Source of the DNA: Rhizobium sp. Q54
GTDB taxonomy: Bacteria > Bacteroidota > Bacteroidia > Flavobacteriales > Flavobacteriaceae
Assembly: GCA_943328505.2 (NCBI GenBank)
Contig: CALQAH020000013.1
Location: 1 to 46,741, forward strand
DNA length: 46,741 nt
Reading direction: 5' to 3'
Numbering within the stretch: position 1 is the first letter of the stretch; the number at the start of each line of letters is the position of its first letter. The position numbers were made by a program, and so were the translations under genes. This document shows positions 33,865-43,279 of the stretch, in pieces. The notes under the pieces were generated by a model that saw only the letters and a program-made list of their open reading frames with translations, was not told where the DNA came from and did not search any database.

Positions 33865-35492
33865 ACGATTGGTTTAGGATTGTTTTTATCATAATCCAAG
33901 GTCTCTTTGCTGGGTTCCATTGGGACATCTTCTTTTTCCATTTCAGCTTTTTTATTGGCTTGAATTTTTGCATCGAGTTCGTTTTCTTCGGGAGGAAAAA
34001 TGTCTTCTTTGGATTTTATTCTTTCCTCTTCTCGCCAAATAAAACCTCGAAGTTTTCGAGCATTTTCGGGTAAATCTTTTTCAGGATAAATATCGCCATC
34101 AATTTGTTTGTAGGTTGTAATAGTTTCTATCGTATTCTTATCCAAAATCATGTTTATTTTACTGCTTACACTTTTGTTAATACCAATCAATTCATGGTTG
34201 TCATTTCGCATATAATAAATAACTTCAGTATTCTTGATGATATCTACTTCATGAAGTTTGCTATCTATAAATTTCCCATAAAGATTCTGACCCTTGACTT
34301 GATTATATCCTGTTCCTAAAGTGTCCTTGGAAACAATGAATGCATTGTTTAATACTTTTAAGGAATCTAGTTTTTGAGTGGTATTATTTCCAATAAGATG
34401 CATGATATCTCCTGTCATTTGGTTTTCGTAATTCCAAAGTATGGGTTTGCCGATTAGTTTTGTTAAACCAACTTTTTGATCGGAATGTATCGAATCACAT
34501 TTTCCGCTTAAATCGGTTTTATAGAATCGAACATTATTAAAGGCTCTAATAATTCTATTTCCAGTTTTTCCTGTAACCATTATTTTTTTACCATGTATAT
34601 AAACAGAATCGTTTTCAACCAAATTAATTGCCACGGCTCTTTTGGTTACATACATCGAATCTTGATTTTTATATAATTCAGCATAATGTCCTTTAATAAT
34701 CCCTTTGTTGATGGAATCGGTAATTTTTACATTGTTGGTTGCCGAGGCAAATTCTCTGTTTCGATCATAATACAAACTATCACCTTCGATGAGTCGGTCT
34801 TTGTATTTGATATAGGATTTCCTCTTAAAATTGGCTACATTCTTCTTAGTGTCATAAAAGCCTTTTTCGGTATAAATATAGTTTTCCTTACTGGTAATGG
34901 TAGAAGGTCCAAACAAATAGGAGTGACCCGAATTGGTATAATAATCTAAATGGTTCGATTTTATAACGTATTTTGGATTGGTAATAGTTACAGCCGTCAA
35001 AAATTTAAACTTTTTTTCGTTGGCAAAATAACGTCCCGATTTGCTTTTTAAGACATTTTCTTTACTGGTAATGGTTGCGTTAGAATTGTAAAAAGCTTCT
35101 TGTGTATTCCTGTCAAAATTAATAGTGTCGGTAACCAATGTCGATTCTGGTGAACGCATCACCACATTTCCGGTAGCATAGGCTTGTTTGACTTCGCCAT
35201 TGTATTCGGCATATTTACTGTTTAAAAATAAGGTATCGCCTTGAACCATTTGTACTTCGCCAAAAGCTTTGATATAGTTTTCTTTTTGAAAATAATACGC
35301 TTTATTACAAGTAAACACAACACCATCATGACTTACTCTTACATTACCTCTAAGTAATAAGGCATCCGGAATTTCGGTTTGATTGATATCGGCAAAATCG
35401 GAATATTCAACTTTAATTTTAGACGATTTTTGGGCGTGTAAATTAGAAATGAAAATAAATAGAATTACGATACAAAAAAGTAACTTTTTCAA
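33858..35492 (-). CDS. OstA/LptA-like lipopolysaccharide transport protein
   Basis: A 544-residue protein with a signal peptide (FISNLHAQ, 15-22) and repeated OstA beta-jelly-roll strands: LLLRGNVRVSHDGVVFTCNKAYYF (45-68), AYATGNVVMRSPESTLVTDTINF, and NVANFKRKSYIKYKDRLIEGDSLYYDR. The N-terminal domain resembles LptA, which bridges LPS across the periplasm; the rest is an extended version seen in Bacteroidetes. Start is TTG 35492, as an in-frame stop lies six codons before it. The C-terminus is charged and Lys/Glu/Pro-rich. LPS transport is inferred from family. Confidence 0.87.
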   Translation of the reverse strand: MKKLLFCIVILFIFISNLHAQKSSKIKVEYSDFADINQTEIPDALLLRGNVRVSHDGVVFTCNKAYYFQKENYIKAFGEVQMVQGDTLFLNSKYAEYNGEVKQAYATGNVVMRSPESTLVTDTINFDRNTQEAFYNSNATITSKENVLKSKSGRYFANEKKFKFLTAVTITNPKYVIKSNHLDYYTNSGHSYLFGPSTITSKENYIYTEKGFYDTKKNVANFKRKSYIKYKDRLIEGDSLYYDRNREFASATNNVKITDSINKGIIKGHYAELYKNQDSMYVTKRAVAINLVENDSVYIHGKKIMVTGKTGNRIIRAFNNVRFYKTDLSGKCDSIHSDQKVGLTKLIGKPILWNYENQMTGDIMHLIGNNTTQKLDSLKVLNNAFIVSKDTLGTGYNQVKGQNLYGKFIDSKLHEVDIIKNTEVIYYMRNDNHELIGINKSVSSKINMILDKNTIETITTYKQIDGDIYPEKDLPENARKLRGFIWREEERIKSKEDIFPPEENELDAKIQANKKAEMEKEDVPMEPSKETLDYDKNNPKPIVK

Positions 35493-35561
35493 AGGCTTTA
35501 ATTTTCGTCAAATTTATGAAATTAGGAACAAGGAAAATAGTTATTAAGAATTATTTATTAG

Positions 35562-35593
35562 TTGTGAAAATTTCACACATTTCTATATATTTG
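35562..35593 (+). promoter_or_regulatory. amylase promoter with an overlapping CRP-like palindrome
   Basis: TTG (35562-35564) and TATATTTG (35586-35593), spaced 21, resemble the Bacteroidetes -33/-7 elements (ideal 19). The perfect 15-bp palindrome TGTGAAAATTTCACA (35563-35577) overlaps the -33 element. Its halves TGTGA and TCACA are those of CRP-type sites, but with a 5-base centre rather than 6. A repressor or CRP/FNR-type regulator could bind here. Confidence 0.5.
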
Positions 35594-35633
35594 TAACTAT
35601 GACGTGTTAATCTACGTTAATATAAAAAAACCT

Positions 35634-37511
35634 ATGAAAAGAATCCTTTTATTAGTAAGCCTATTGATTTGTTCTATCAATGTATCTATTGCACAAAATA
35701 AACCTAATCCTGTTATGAAGAAAAAATTGGTAGTTGTTCAACAGCCCAAAAAAACAGTGGTTTATCAAGTGTTTACTCGATTATTCGGAAATAAAAATAC
35801 CACTAACAAATCTTGGGGAACCATAGAAGAAAATGGTGTTGGGAAGTTTAATGATTTTACCGATAAAGCATTACAAGAGATTAAAAAATTAGGTGTTTCT
35901 CATATATGGTATACAGGAGTTCCTCATCATTGTGTGATTAAGGATTATACAAAATATGGTATTTCCAATGATGATCCCGATGTGGTGAAAGGAAGAGCAG
36001 GTTCGCCCTATGCGGTTAAAGATTACTACGATGTCAATCCCGATTTAGCCGTTGATCCTTCCAAAAGAATGGAAGAATTTGAAGCTTTGATTGATAGAAC
36101 TCATAAGAATGGATTGAAAGTAATCATTGATATTGTGCCCAATCATATTGCTAGAAATTATAAAGGAACCAATAATCCAAAAGGTGTTCGTGATTTTGGA
36201 GCTGATGATAACACATCGGTGGAATATGATAGAAATAACAATTTTTATTACATTCCCAACACTCCTTTTGAAGCGCCAACATCGGACACTTACAAACCTT
36301 TAAATGGTGAAGATAATCCTCTAACTGACGGAAAATTTAATGAATTTCCAGCAAAATGGACAGGTAACGGCTCTCGAAAAGCAAAACCAGATATAAATGA
36401 TTGGTATGAAACCGTAAAAGTAAATTATGGGGTTAAACCTGATGGTAGTAAAGATTTTCCAGAGTTACCAGCAGGTTACGACAAGAAATCGTATAAGGAA
36501 CATTACGCCTATTGGAAAGGAAAAGACGTTCCCAATTCTTGGATAAAATTTCGTGATATTGCTTTGTTTTGGTTGGACAAAGGTGTTGATGGATTTCGAT
36601 ACGACATGGCGGAAATGGTTCCTTATGAATTTTGGAGTTATATGAATTCAGCCATTAAAATGAAAAAAGCAGCTGCCTTTTTAATTGCAGAAGTATACAA
36701 TCCAAACGAATATAGAAACTACATCAACCTTGGGAAGATGGATTATTTATATGACAAAGTGGAAACCTATGATTATCTAAAAGAAATCATTCAAGGGAAA
36801 AAGAACCCTGATGGATTATCCAATATTCAAAATAATATGGCTGATATTGAACATCACATGTTACACTTTTTGGACAACCATGATGAACAACGTTTGGCAA
36901 GTCCAGAATTTGCTGGGACTTCCGAAAAAGGAAAACCTTTAATGGTAGTTTCTACAACCTTAAGCACAGCACCAACTATGGTTTATTTTGGACAAGAAGT
37001 AGGTGAAGCGGGCGATATTAATGGTGGATTTGGAACACGTTCACGAACCAGTATTTTTGATTATGTTGGTGTTCCCAATCACCAACGTTGGATGAACGAT
37101 GGAAAATTTGACGGTGGAAAATTATCTCAAAGCGAAAAAGATTTAAGAGATTTCTATTCAAGATTACTCAATTTTTCTTTGAAAAGCGAGGCTTTAATGG
37201 GTAAATTTCAAGAAATTCAAACCCTAAATCGGAGTGAAACAAAAGAATATGATGCTGGAATTTATTCCTATGTACGATGGTCTAAAAACGAAAAGCTAAT
37301 TATAGTAGCCAATTTTTCGTGGAAAAAAACAAGTGATTTTAATTTAAAAATTCCTTCCGACGTACTAGCAAAATGGAATCTAAAAGACGGTAATTATAAA
37401 GTGAGTGATCAATTATACAAAAAGGAATCTACAACCCTTAAAGTTGAAAATGGAGTTGGAACTATGACTGTGAAAATTGCTCCTTCAGAATCGTTTATTT
37501 TTAAATTATAA
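35634..37511 (+). CDS. secreted GH13 alpha-amylase family protein
   Basis: From ATG 35634 it has 625 residues with a signal peptide (INVSIAQ, about 20). The barrel motifs are DIVPNHIAR, GFRYDMAEM with nucleophile Asp324, LIAEVYNP with acid Glu353, and FLDNHDEQR with Asp417. A C-terminal beta domain follows from about 555. The enzyme should cleave alpha-glucosidic bonds in starch or maltodextrin in the periplasm. It is not inside a polysaccharide-utilisation locus, as no SusC/SusD genes are near. It converges on rsmD with a 2-bp gap. Confidence 0.93.
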   Translation: MKRILLLVSLLICSINVSIAQNKPNPVMKKKLVVVQQPKKTVVYQVFTRLFGNKNTTNKSWGTIEENGVGKFNDFTDKALQEIKKLGVSHIWYTGVPHHCVIKDYTKYGISNDDPDVVKGRAGSPYAVKDYYDVNPDLAVDPSKRMEEFEALIDRTHKNGLKVIIDIVPNHIARNYKGTNNPKGVRDFGADDNTSVEYDRNNNFYYIPNTPFEAPTSDTYKPLNGEDNPLTDGKFNEFPAKWTGNGSRKAKPDINDWYETVKVNYGVKPDGSKDFPELPAGYDKKSYKEHYAYWKGKDVPNSWIKFRDIALFWLDKGVDGFRYDMAEMVPYEFWSYMNSAIKMKKAAAFLIAEVYNPNEYRNYINLGKMDYLYDKVETYDYLKEIIQGKKNPDGLSNIQNNMADIEHHMLHFLDNHDEQRLASPEFAGTSEKGKPLMVVSTTLSTAPTMVYFGQEVGEAGDINGGFGTRSRTSIFDYVGVPNHQRWMNDGKFDGGKLSQSEKDLRDFYSRLLNFSLKSEALMGKFQEIQTLNRSETKEYDAGIYSYVRWSKNEKLIIVANFSWKKTSDFNLKIPSDVLAKWNLKDGNYKVSDQLYKKESTTLKVENGVGTMTVKIAPSESFIFKL

Positions 37512-37513
37512 AT

Positions 37514-38068
37514 TTAATCAGCTGTTTCCTCTTTCAATTCAAAAAAAGAAAAAATAGAACCACCATAACTTTTTTGAAACGAAAGATGTTTAAGATGTTC
37601 CAGTTTTGTGTGTTTGGAATGTTCCAAAATCAACATACCTTCTGCATCAAGTAATTCATTTTTGAAGATTTCTGTAACCACTTTTTCAAAGGTTTTTTGA
37701 TCAAGATTGTAAGGAGGATCGGCAAAAATAATATCGTAAGTGCCTTTGTGCTTTTCCATAAATTTGAATACGTCACTTTTTATGGCAGTGATGTCAAATT
37801 CAAATTCGGCTGCAGTTTTCTTGATAAAGCCTACACAACCTTGATCGCCATCCACACAAATAATTGGTGAGCAACCTCTTGAAGCAAACTCATAACTAAT
37901 ACTTCCGGTACCCGCAAAAAGCTCTAAAACTTTTAATTCTGAAAAATTAAAATGGTTGTTTAAAACGTTGAACAACGCTTCTTTACTCATATCGGTTGTG
38001 GGACGAACAGGAAGATTTTTGGGAGGACTAATTCGACGACCTTTGTATTTACCAGAGATGATTCTCAT
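37514..38068 (-). CDS. rsmD: 16S rRNA (guanine(966)-N2)-methyltransferase
   Basis: A 184-residue Rossmann-fold methyltransferase with SAM motif LELFAGTGSISYEFASRG (48-65) and catalytic ADPPYN (116-121). The opening MRIISGKYKGRRI is typical. RsmD methylates G966 of 16S rRNA late in 30S assembly. Its ATG overlaps the DUF3822 stop in ATGA, so they are translationally coupled. Confidence 0.95.
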   Translation of the reverse strand: MRIISGKYKGRRISPPKNLPVRPTTDMSKEALFNVLNNHFNFSELKVLELFAGTGSISYEFASRGCSPIICVDGDQGCVGFIKKTAAEFEFDITAIKSDVFKFMEKHKGTYDIIFADPPYNLDQKTFEKVVTEIFKNELLDAEGMLILEHSKHTKLEHLKHLSFQKSYGGSIFSFFELKEETAD

Positions 38069-38877
38069 GAATGTAATAGGATGAAATGTTGACGATTTTC
38101 CGCTTGGGAATAGTTGTTGTGTATTGAATCGACTTCAAACAATGACGTGTTTCTTATATATTTGAAGGCTATTTTATAATATTCATCTTCTTCATTTATA
38201 ATACCTAAAATTTCTAGTTTGAAATGTTCAGGATTTAGTTGCAATTGCTCTGCAATAAATAAAATATAATAAATATAATCCTCAGGCGTTTTATATTCAA
38301 AGGAATTGAAGAATTGAAGTTTTTGGTTTTGAATGACTACAATTTCAAAATGCCCTTCGCAAACATGTACAAACATTTTACGATCTTCGTTGTTTTTGGA
38401 AAGATCAAGTAATTTATTGACCAAAATTGTATTTGCATGTTTATAGTCGAAAGAACCAAATTGGTCAATAAAATAATTATTCATATTCACATACGGAATA
38501 TATACATTGTTCATTTCATATTTCTCTAAAGTATCAAAAGCGAAGAAATCAGTTTCAAAAACCTTGGTGTTAAATTGCAAATAACTTCCCAAATATTCCT
38601 CGTCAAACAAAGCTGTGGGAACAAATGTTGAAAGATTGTTGTTGTGAAGAATTATAATTTCGTCATAACCAGCTTGTAATTCGGTATATTTTTTAAACGA
38701 TTCTGCAAACAGTTCTTCAATTTTTATATTCTTATGAAAACTATCAATAGTAATGTTCTGAAGTGCGGTTGGTTTATTAGTTAGGGTATCAAAACACACA
38801 TAAGATAAACCATTCAAGGAAACTTGAATAGTTAATTTTTTGTACATTTTATCGATAACACTGGTGTTTTGCCACAT
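38065..38877 (-). CDS. DUF3822 family protein
   Basis: A 270-residue protein with an actin/ASKHA-like strand-helix pattern (LTIQVSLNGLSYVCFDTLTN at about 15-34; MFVHVCEGHFEIVVIQNQKLQFFNSFEYKTPEDYIYYILF at about 167-206), matching DUF3822 (often placed before rsmD in flavobacteria). Its function is unknown. It starts at ATG 38877, divergent from the helicase gene, and overlaps rsmD by four bases. Confidence 0.87.
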   Translation of the reverse strand: MWQNTSVIDKMYKKLTIQVSLNGLSYVCFDTLTNKPTALQNITIDSFHKNIKIEELFAESFKKYTELQAGYDEIIILHNNNLSTFVPTALFDEEYLGSYLQFNTKVFETDFFAFDTLEKYEMNNVYIPYVNMNNYFIDQFGSFDYKHANTILVNKLLDLSKNNEDRKMFVHVCEGHFEIVVIQNQKLQFFNSFEYKTPEDYIYYILFIAEQLQLNPEHFKLEILGIINEEDEYYKIAFKYIRNTSLFEVDSIHNNYSQAENRQHFILLHS

Positions 38878-38962
38878 AAATTATTCCAATTTGGAAAGGT
38901 ACAAACTTACGAAAAACAATGGCAATATCAATTTCAAAAATCAAATTCAATTACAATTACAT

Positions 38963-38992
38963 TTGAAATTGCAATTGAAAACCCTATATTTG
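38963..38992 (+). promoter_or_regulatory. consensus Bacteroidetes promoter of the RecD-like helicase
   Basis: TTG (38963-38965), exactly 19 bases, then TATATTTG (38985-38992) match TTG-N19-TAnnTTTG exactly. Transcription should begin near 38999, just before the ATG at 39019. This excludes a longer reading frame starting at 38869. Confidence 0.8.
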
Positions 38993-39018
38993 AAATTCTG
39001 TTTTTACCATACCATTTT

Positions 39019-40443
39019 ATGAATGCACCCCAGTTTTACAGTCTTTTACATAAACAGTTTCCGTTTCGACCCACAGTAAAGCAGGATATTTTTTTTCAAA
39101 AAATTGCTGTGTTTTTAACCAATTCTGAAAACAACGAAATTTTTGTTTTAAAAGGATATGCAGGTACAGGAAAAACTACGGTGATTTCTACCATAGTAAA
39201 CAATCTGATTTCGATCAATAAAAAATATGTTTTATTAGCTCCAACGGGTCGTGCTGCGAAAGTTATTGCTAATTATTCCAATAAACCAGCGCATACCATT
39301 CACAAGAAAATTTATTTTCCTAAAAAGAATAGTGGTGGAGGTGTTTCGTTTACTTTGCAGCCGAACAAACACAAGAGTACTATTTTTATTGTGGATGAAT
39401 CTTCTATGATTTCGGATGTCAATACAGAATCAAAATTGTATGAAAACGGATCGTTACTGGACGATTTAATTTCTTATGTGTATGCTGGTGAGCATTGTAA
39501 AATGATACTTCTTGGTGATACAGCGCAATTACCACCAATACAATTAGATGTTTCTCCTGCTTTAAATTGTGATGCTTTATCGATGAATTATAATAAAGAA
39601 GTTTATTCGATTGAACTCGACGAAGTCATGCGTCAAGAAGAACATTCTGGGATTTTATTCAATGCTACAGAACTACGGGAGATTTTAAAAAGCCATTTTA
39701 TGGATAGTTTTCAATTCAGTTTAAAAGGATTCAAAGACATCGTACGACTTACAGATGGCTATGATATTCAAGATGCTATTCAAAGTGCCTATAGTAATTA
39801 TAGCATTGAAGATACTTGTTTTATAGTTCGATCTAATAAAAGAGCTAATCAATACAACCAACAAATTCGTTCCAAGATTTTAGATAAAGAAAATGACCTT
39901 TCGGTTGGCGATTTTTTAATGGTAGTAAAGAATAATTATTTTTGGTTGAAAGCAACCGATGAAGCTACTTTTATTGCCAATGGTGATATTGTTGAAGTTT
40001 TAGAGATATTCAAATTTAAAGAATTGTATGGGTTTCAATTTGCGAGTGTCAAAATTAGAATGGTGGATTATCCAAATCAAAAACCCTTCGAAACAATGTT
40101 GCTATTAAACACCATTACTAGCGAATCACCTTCACTAACTTACGAAGAATCAAACCGTTTGTATCAAGAAGTGCTGAAAGATTATGAGGATGAAAAAGCA
40201 CAATATAAAAAGTTACAAAAGGTAAAAGAGAACGAGTATTTTAATGCATTACAAGTAAAATTCTCTTACGCTATTACGTGTCATAAATCACAAGGAGGAC
40301 AATGGAATACCGTTTTTATTGAGCAACCGTATTTACCTAATGGAATTGATGTAGATTATATTCGATGGTTGTATACAGCGGTTACACGAGCTAAAGATAA
40401 ATTGTATTTAATTGGTTTTAAAGATGAAAGTTTTGTGGAGTAA
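39019..40443 (+). CDS. RecD-like/PIF1-type DNA helicase
   Basis: From ATG 39019 it has 474 residues (a 524-residue frame would start before the promoter). It is a superfamily 1B helicase: Walker A GYAGTGKTT (46-54), Walker B IVDESSMI, motif III ILLGDTAQLPP, motif VI YTAVTRAKDKLYL and the late TCHKSQGGQW. It has no RecC/RecB partner nearby, so it is a stand-alone ATP-dependent 5'-3' DNA helicase like RecD2 or Dda. Its role is probably in replication or repair. Confidence 0.93.
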   Translation: MNAPQFYSLLHKQFPFRPTVKQDIFFQKIAVFLTNSENNEIFVLKGYAGTGKTTVISTIVNNLISINKKYVLLAPTGRAAKVIANYSNKPAHTIHKKIYFPKKNSGGGVSFTLQPNKHKSTIFIVDESSMISDVNTESKLYENGSLLDDLISYVYAGEHCKMILLGDTAQLPPIQLDVSPALNCDALSMNYNKEVYSIELDEVMRQEEHSGILFNATELREILKSHFMDSFQFSLKGFKDIVRLTDGYDIQDAIQSAYSNYSIEDTCFIVRSNKRANQYNQQIRSKILDKENDLSVGDFLMVVKNNYFWLKATDEATFIANGDIVEVLEIFKFKELYGFQFASVKIRMVDYPNQKPFETMLLLNTITSESPSLTYEESNRLYQEVLKDYEDEKAQYKKLQKVKENEYFNALQVKFSYAITCHKSQGGQWNTVFIEQPYLPNGIDVDYIRWLYTAVTRAKDKLYLIGFKDESFVE

Positions 40444-40533
40444 TTGAACATCAAGATTTATAAAACAAAAACAATTATAAGGATTATTAAATTAACGCAT
40501 TTTAAATTTCGTTTCTAGCAATTGTATTTTGTT

Positions 40534-40541
40534 TATTTTTG
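40534..40541 (+). promoter_or_regulatory. candidate -7 box of the tcdA promoter
   Basis: TATTTTTG fits TAnnTTTG and lies 28 bp before the ATG at 40570. The -33 position reads TTT rather than TTG. Confidence 0.45.
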
Positions 40542-40569
40542 CACTTCAAAAAGAAAAAATAAGATTCAA

Positions 40570-41283
40570 ATGGCTAAATGGCAAGAAAGAGCGGAGCTTT
40601 TATTTAAAAAGGAAGGGCTTGAAAATTTAAGAAATTCAAACGTTTTGGTTGTGGGATTGGGAGGAGTTGGTTCATTTGCTGCGGAGTTTTTAGCTCGAGC
40701 TGGAGTTGGAAAAATGACTATAGTAGATGGTGATGTAGTTGATATAACTAATATTAATCGTCAATTACCAGCATTGCATTCTACAGTTGGGATGTTAAAA
40801 GTAAATGTAGTGGGTGATCGTTTATTAGACATTAATCCAGAGTTAGAATTGGTTCGAGTGGAAGAATTCCTTTCTCCTGAACGTGCTTTTGAAATTGTTA
40901 AAGAAGAATTTGATTATGTATTAGATTGTATCGATAGCATCACGCCTAAACTCAATTTAATTATTGCTGCTAAACGCAAACGGGTAAAAATCATTTCCAG
41001 TATGGGTGCAGGCGGTAAGATGGAAGCTTCAAAAGTAAAAGTGTCATGTATCAGTAATTCTACCAATTGTCTTTTAGCAAAAACCATTAGAAAACGACTT
41101 AAAGAAGTAAAGATAGACAAGCTAAAAGTGGTTTTTTCTTCTGAAATTCAAGATGAAACCAGTTTAAAAATGACAGATGGGTCTAACTATAAAAGATCAT
41201 TTTATGGCACCAATAGTTTTATGCCAGGACTTTTTGGATTGTATACTGCAGAAACGGTGATCCGTTATTTATTAAAAAAATAA
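40570..41283 (+). CDS. tcdA: tRNA threonylcarbamoyladenosine dehydratase (ThiF/HesA family)
   Basis: From ATG 40570 it has 237 residues. It has the adenylation motif VVGLGGVGSFAAEFLARAGVG (28-48), VDGDVVDITNINRQ (about 54-67) and DYVLDCIDSITPKLNLI (about 116-132). The family (CsdL/TcdA) cyclises the t6A37 base of tRNA at the cost of ATP. A ThiF-like adenylyltransferase for another partner is the alternative. The upstream extension to 40522 reads through the promoter and is rejected. Confidence 0.88.
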   Translation: MAKWQERAELLFKKEGLENLRNSNVLVVGLGGVGSFAAEFLARAGVGKMTIVDGDVVDITNINRQLPALHSTVGMLKVNVVGDRLLDINPELELVRVEEFLSPERAFEIVKEEFDYVLDCIDSITPKLNLIIAAKRKRVKIISSMGAGGKMEASKVKVSCISNSTNCLLAKTIRKRLKEVKIDKLKVVFSSEIQDETSLKMTDGSNYKRSFYGTNSFMPGLFGLYTAETVIRYLLKK

Positions 41284-41301
41284 TTTTAAAATAATAGTCT
41301 T

Positions 41302-41733
41302 ATGAAAAGATTTTTGTTGTTACTAGCTTTCTTTATTGGAATTACAGGCCATGCTCAAAAAGAAGAAGTTCAAAAAACTGTTGAAACTTTTCTGGAAGGA
41401 TTTCAAGCTAAAGATACCATAAAAATGAAAACGGTCTGCTCGGATAAATTGCTATTGCAATCTATTAAAGAATATGAAACTGGAGGTGTACTAGCAGATA
41501 AAACAAAAAAAGAGTTTTATAAATCAATTGGAATTTTGCCTAAAAAGATGAATATTTCACAAAAAATTCTAAGTTATTCTATTCAAATTGATGGAAGTAT
41601 GGCACATGTTTGGGCACCTTATGAATTTTATATGAACGGTAGATTAAATTATAAAGGGGTTAATGCTTTTACATTACTTAAAGAAAATGGTTTGTGGAAA
41701 ATAATATATCTTGTTGATACAAAAAGAAAATAA
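41302..41733 (+). CDS. secreted NTF2-like (SnoaL/DUF4440-type) protein
   Basis: A 143-residue protein with a signal peptide (GITGHAQ, about 13-19). The mature fold is a cone-like NTF2 pattern: EEVQKTVETFLEGFQAKDTIKMKTVCSDKL and SYSIQIDGSMAHVWAPYEFYMNG, then LLKENGLWKIIYLVDTKRK. Such domains bind small ligands or form enzyme pockets; no catalytic set is clear. It starts 18 bp after tcdA and may be in one transcript. Its stop touches that of sdaA. Confidence 0.85.
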   Translation: MKRFLLLLAFFIGITGHAQKEEVQKTVETFLEGFQAKDTIKMKTVCSDKLLLQSIKEYETGGVLADKTKKEFYKSIGILPKKMNISQKILSYSIQIDGSMAHVWAPYEFYMNGRLNYKGVNAFTLLKENGLWKIIYLVDTKRK

Positions 41734-43161
41734 TTAGCAATCCGACATATTTACGGCTATTGCCAAACCGCCTTCCGAAGTTTCTTTGTACTTTGAATTC
41801 ATATCTTTTGCCGTTTGCCACATGGTATCAATCACTTTGTCTAAGGGTACTTTAGCATTTTTGGCATCGGTTTCCATCGCTAATTCGGCAGCGTTGATGG
41901 CTTTTATGGCACCCATAGTATTTCTTTCTATGCAAGGAATTTGAACCAATCCTCCAATAGGATCACAGGTTAATCCTAAATGATGTTCCATAGCAATTTC
42001 GGCGGCCATTAAAACTTGGTCAGAAGTTCCACCCATCACTTCACATAAAGCGGCGGCTGCCATGGCACTGGAAACTCCAATTTCGGCTTGACAACCTCCC
42101 ATTGCTGCAGAAATGGTTGAACCTTTTTTGAAAAGACTACCAATTTCACCAGCAACCATAAGGAATTGTTTGATTTCTTTTTCACCAGCTTTGTGGTTTT
42201 CAATGACCAAATAATACATTAATACTGCCGGAATTACACCCGCACTTCCATTGGTTGGTGCTGTTACTACGCGACCTAATGCTGCATTAACTTCGTTGAC
42301 CGCCAAAGCAAAACAGGAAACCCATTTTAGTATTTGACGAAACTTTACTTCGGTTTTTCGAATCTCTTCAAGCCATTCTTGTGGGTTGGAATAATTGGCT
42401 AACCCAATTAAACCTTGATGCATATCAAAAGCTCTTCTGCGAACATTTAATCCGCCAGGTAGTATGCCTTCTGAATGGCAACCAATGTACATGCATTCGA
42501 GCATGGTTTTCCAAATACGCATCAACTCATGGTCAATCTTTTCTTCAGTGCGCATTGACTTTTCGTTTTCATAAACAATCTCCGAAATGGATTTGTTTTC
42601 GGAAATAGTATACTGTAAAAGTTCTTCTGCATTTTGAATCTGAAATGGAAATGCACATTTAATAGCATGTTTTTTTATAGCATTAATACGTTCTTCTTTG
42701 ACTACAAATCCACCACCAATAGAATAAAATGTGGAAGCGTATTCTTGATCATCCTCTAAAAAAGCAGTAAAGGTTAATCCATTAGCATGAAAAGGAAGGA
42801 AGTTTTTATTAAATACAATGTCTTGTAAAAAGTAAAAAGGAATTGCTACTTCATTTCCCAGTTGTATTTCATGAGTATCTTCAATGGTTTTGATTATTTG
42901 CGCAATATTTTGAACTGGAATATATTCCGGATCTTGACCGGAAAGTCCTAGCATAATAGCCAAATCAGTAGCATGTCCTTTACCTGTAAGTGAAAGTGAT
43001 CCGTAAAGATCAACTTTAATTCTACTAGTTTTATGAAGTACATTTTCATTTCGTAATTCTCCTAAAAAACGTTCAGCAGCACGCCAAGGACCAAGCGTGT
43101 GTGAACTTGAAGGTCCAACTCCAATTTTTAGCATGTCAAAAACAGAAATACATTCTTCCAT
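41734..43161 (-). CDS. sdaA: L-serine ammonia-lyase (iron-sulfur, single chain)
   Basis: A 475-residue protein that combines the alpha and beta parts. The beta part opens with [11 protein letters not shown] (15-25). The alpha part has [16 protein letters not shown] near 300, [15 protein letters not shown] near 355, and [22 protein letters not shown] near 394, whose Cys residues bind the 4Fe-4S cluster. It converts L-serine to pyruvate and ammonia. The promoter side has TATATTTG (43191 to 43184, minus strand), a fitting -7 box. It is convergent with the NTF2-like gene. Confidence 0.95.
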   Translation of the reverse strand: MEECISVFDMLKIGVGPSSSHTLGPWRAAERFLGELRNENVLHKTSRIKVDLYGSLSLTGKGHATDLAIMLGLSGQDPEYIPVQNIAQIIKTIEDTHEIQLGNEVAIPFYFLQDIVFNKNFLPFHANGLTFTAFLEDDQEYASTFYSIGGGFVVKEERINAIKKHAIKCAFPFQIQNAEELLQYTISENKSISEIVYENEKSMRTEEKIDHELMRIWKTMLECMYIGCHSEGILPGGLNVRRRAFDMHQGLIGLANYSNPQEWLEEIRKTEVKFRQILKWVSCFALAVNEVNAALGRVVTAPTNGSAGVIPAVLMYYLVIENHKAGEKEIKQFLMVAGEIGSLFKKGSTISAAMGGCQAEIGVSSAMAAAALCEVMGGTSDQVLMAAEIAMEHHLGLTCDPIGGLVQIPCIERNTMGAIKAINAAELAMETDAKNAKVPLDKVIDTMWQTAKDMNSKYKETSEGGLAIAVNMSDC

Positions 43162-43279
43162 AAACTATATCGATTTAGTGAAGCAAATATAAAACAAACA
43201 AAAGGTTATTTTAAACAAATTCGGACAATCAATATTTAAACCTGCAACTAATTATTACTTTTGATGAAATTTTATTTTA

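Noticed and set aside
38869..39018. 50-residue N-terminal extension of the RecD-like helicase
   Set aside because: A consensus promoter lies inside it at 38963-38992, and the extension has low-complexity Gln/Thr/Ile content. ATG 39019 is used.
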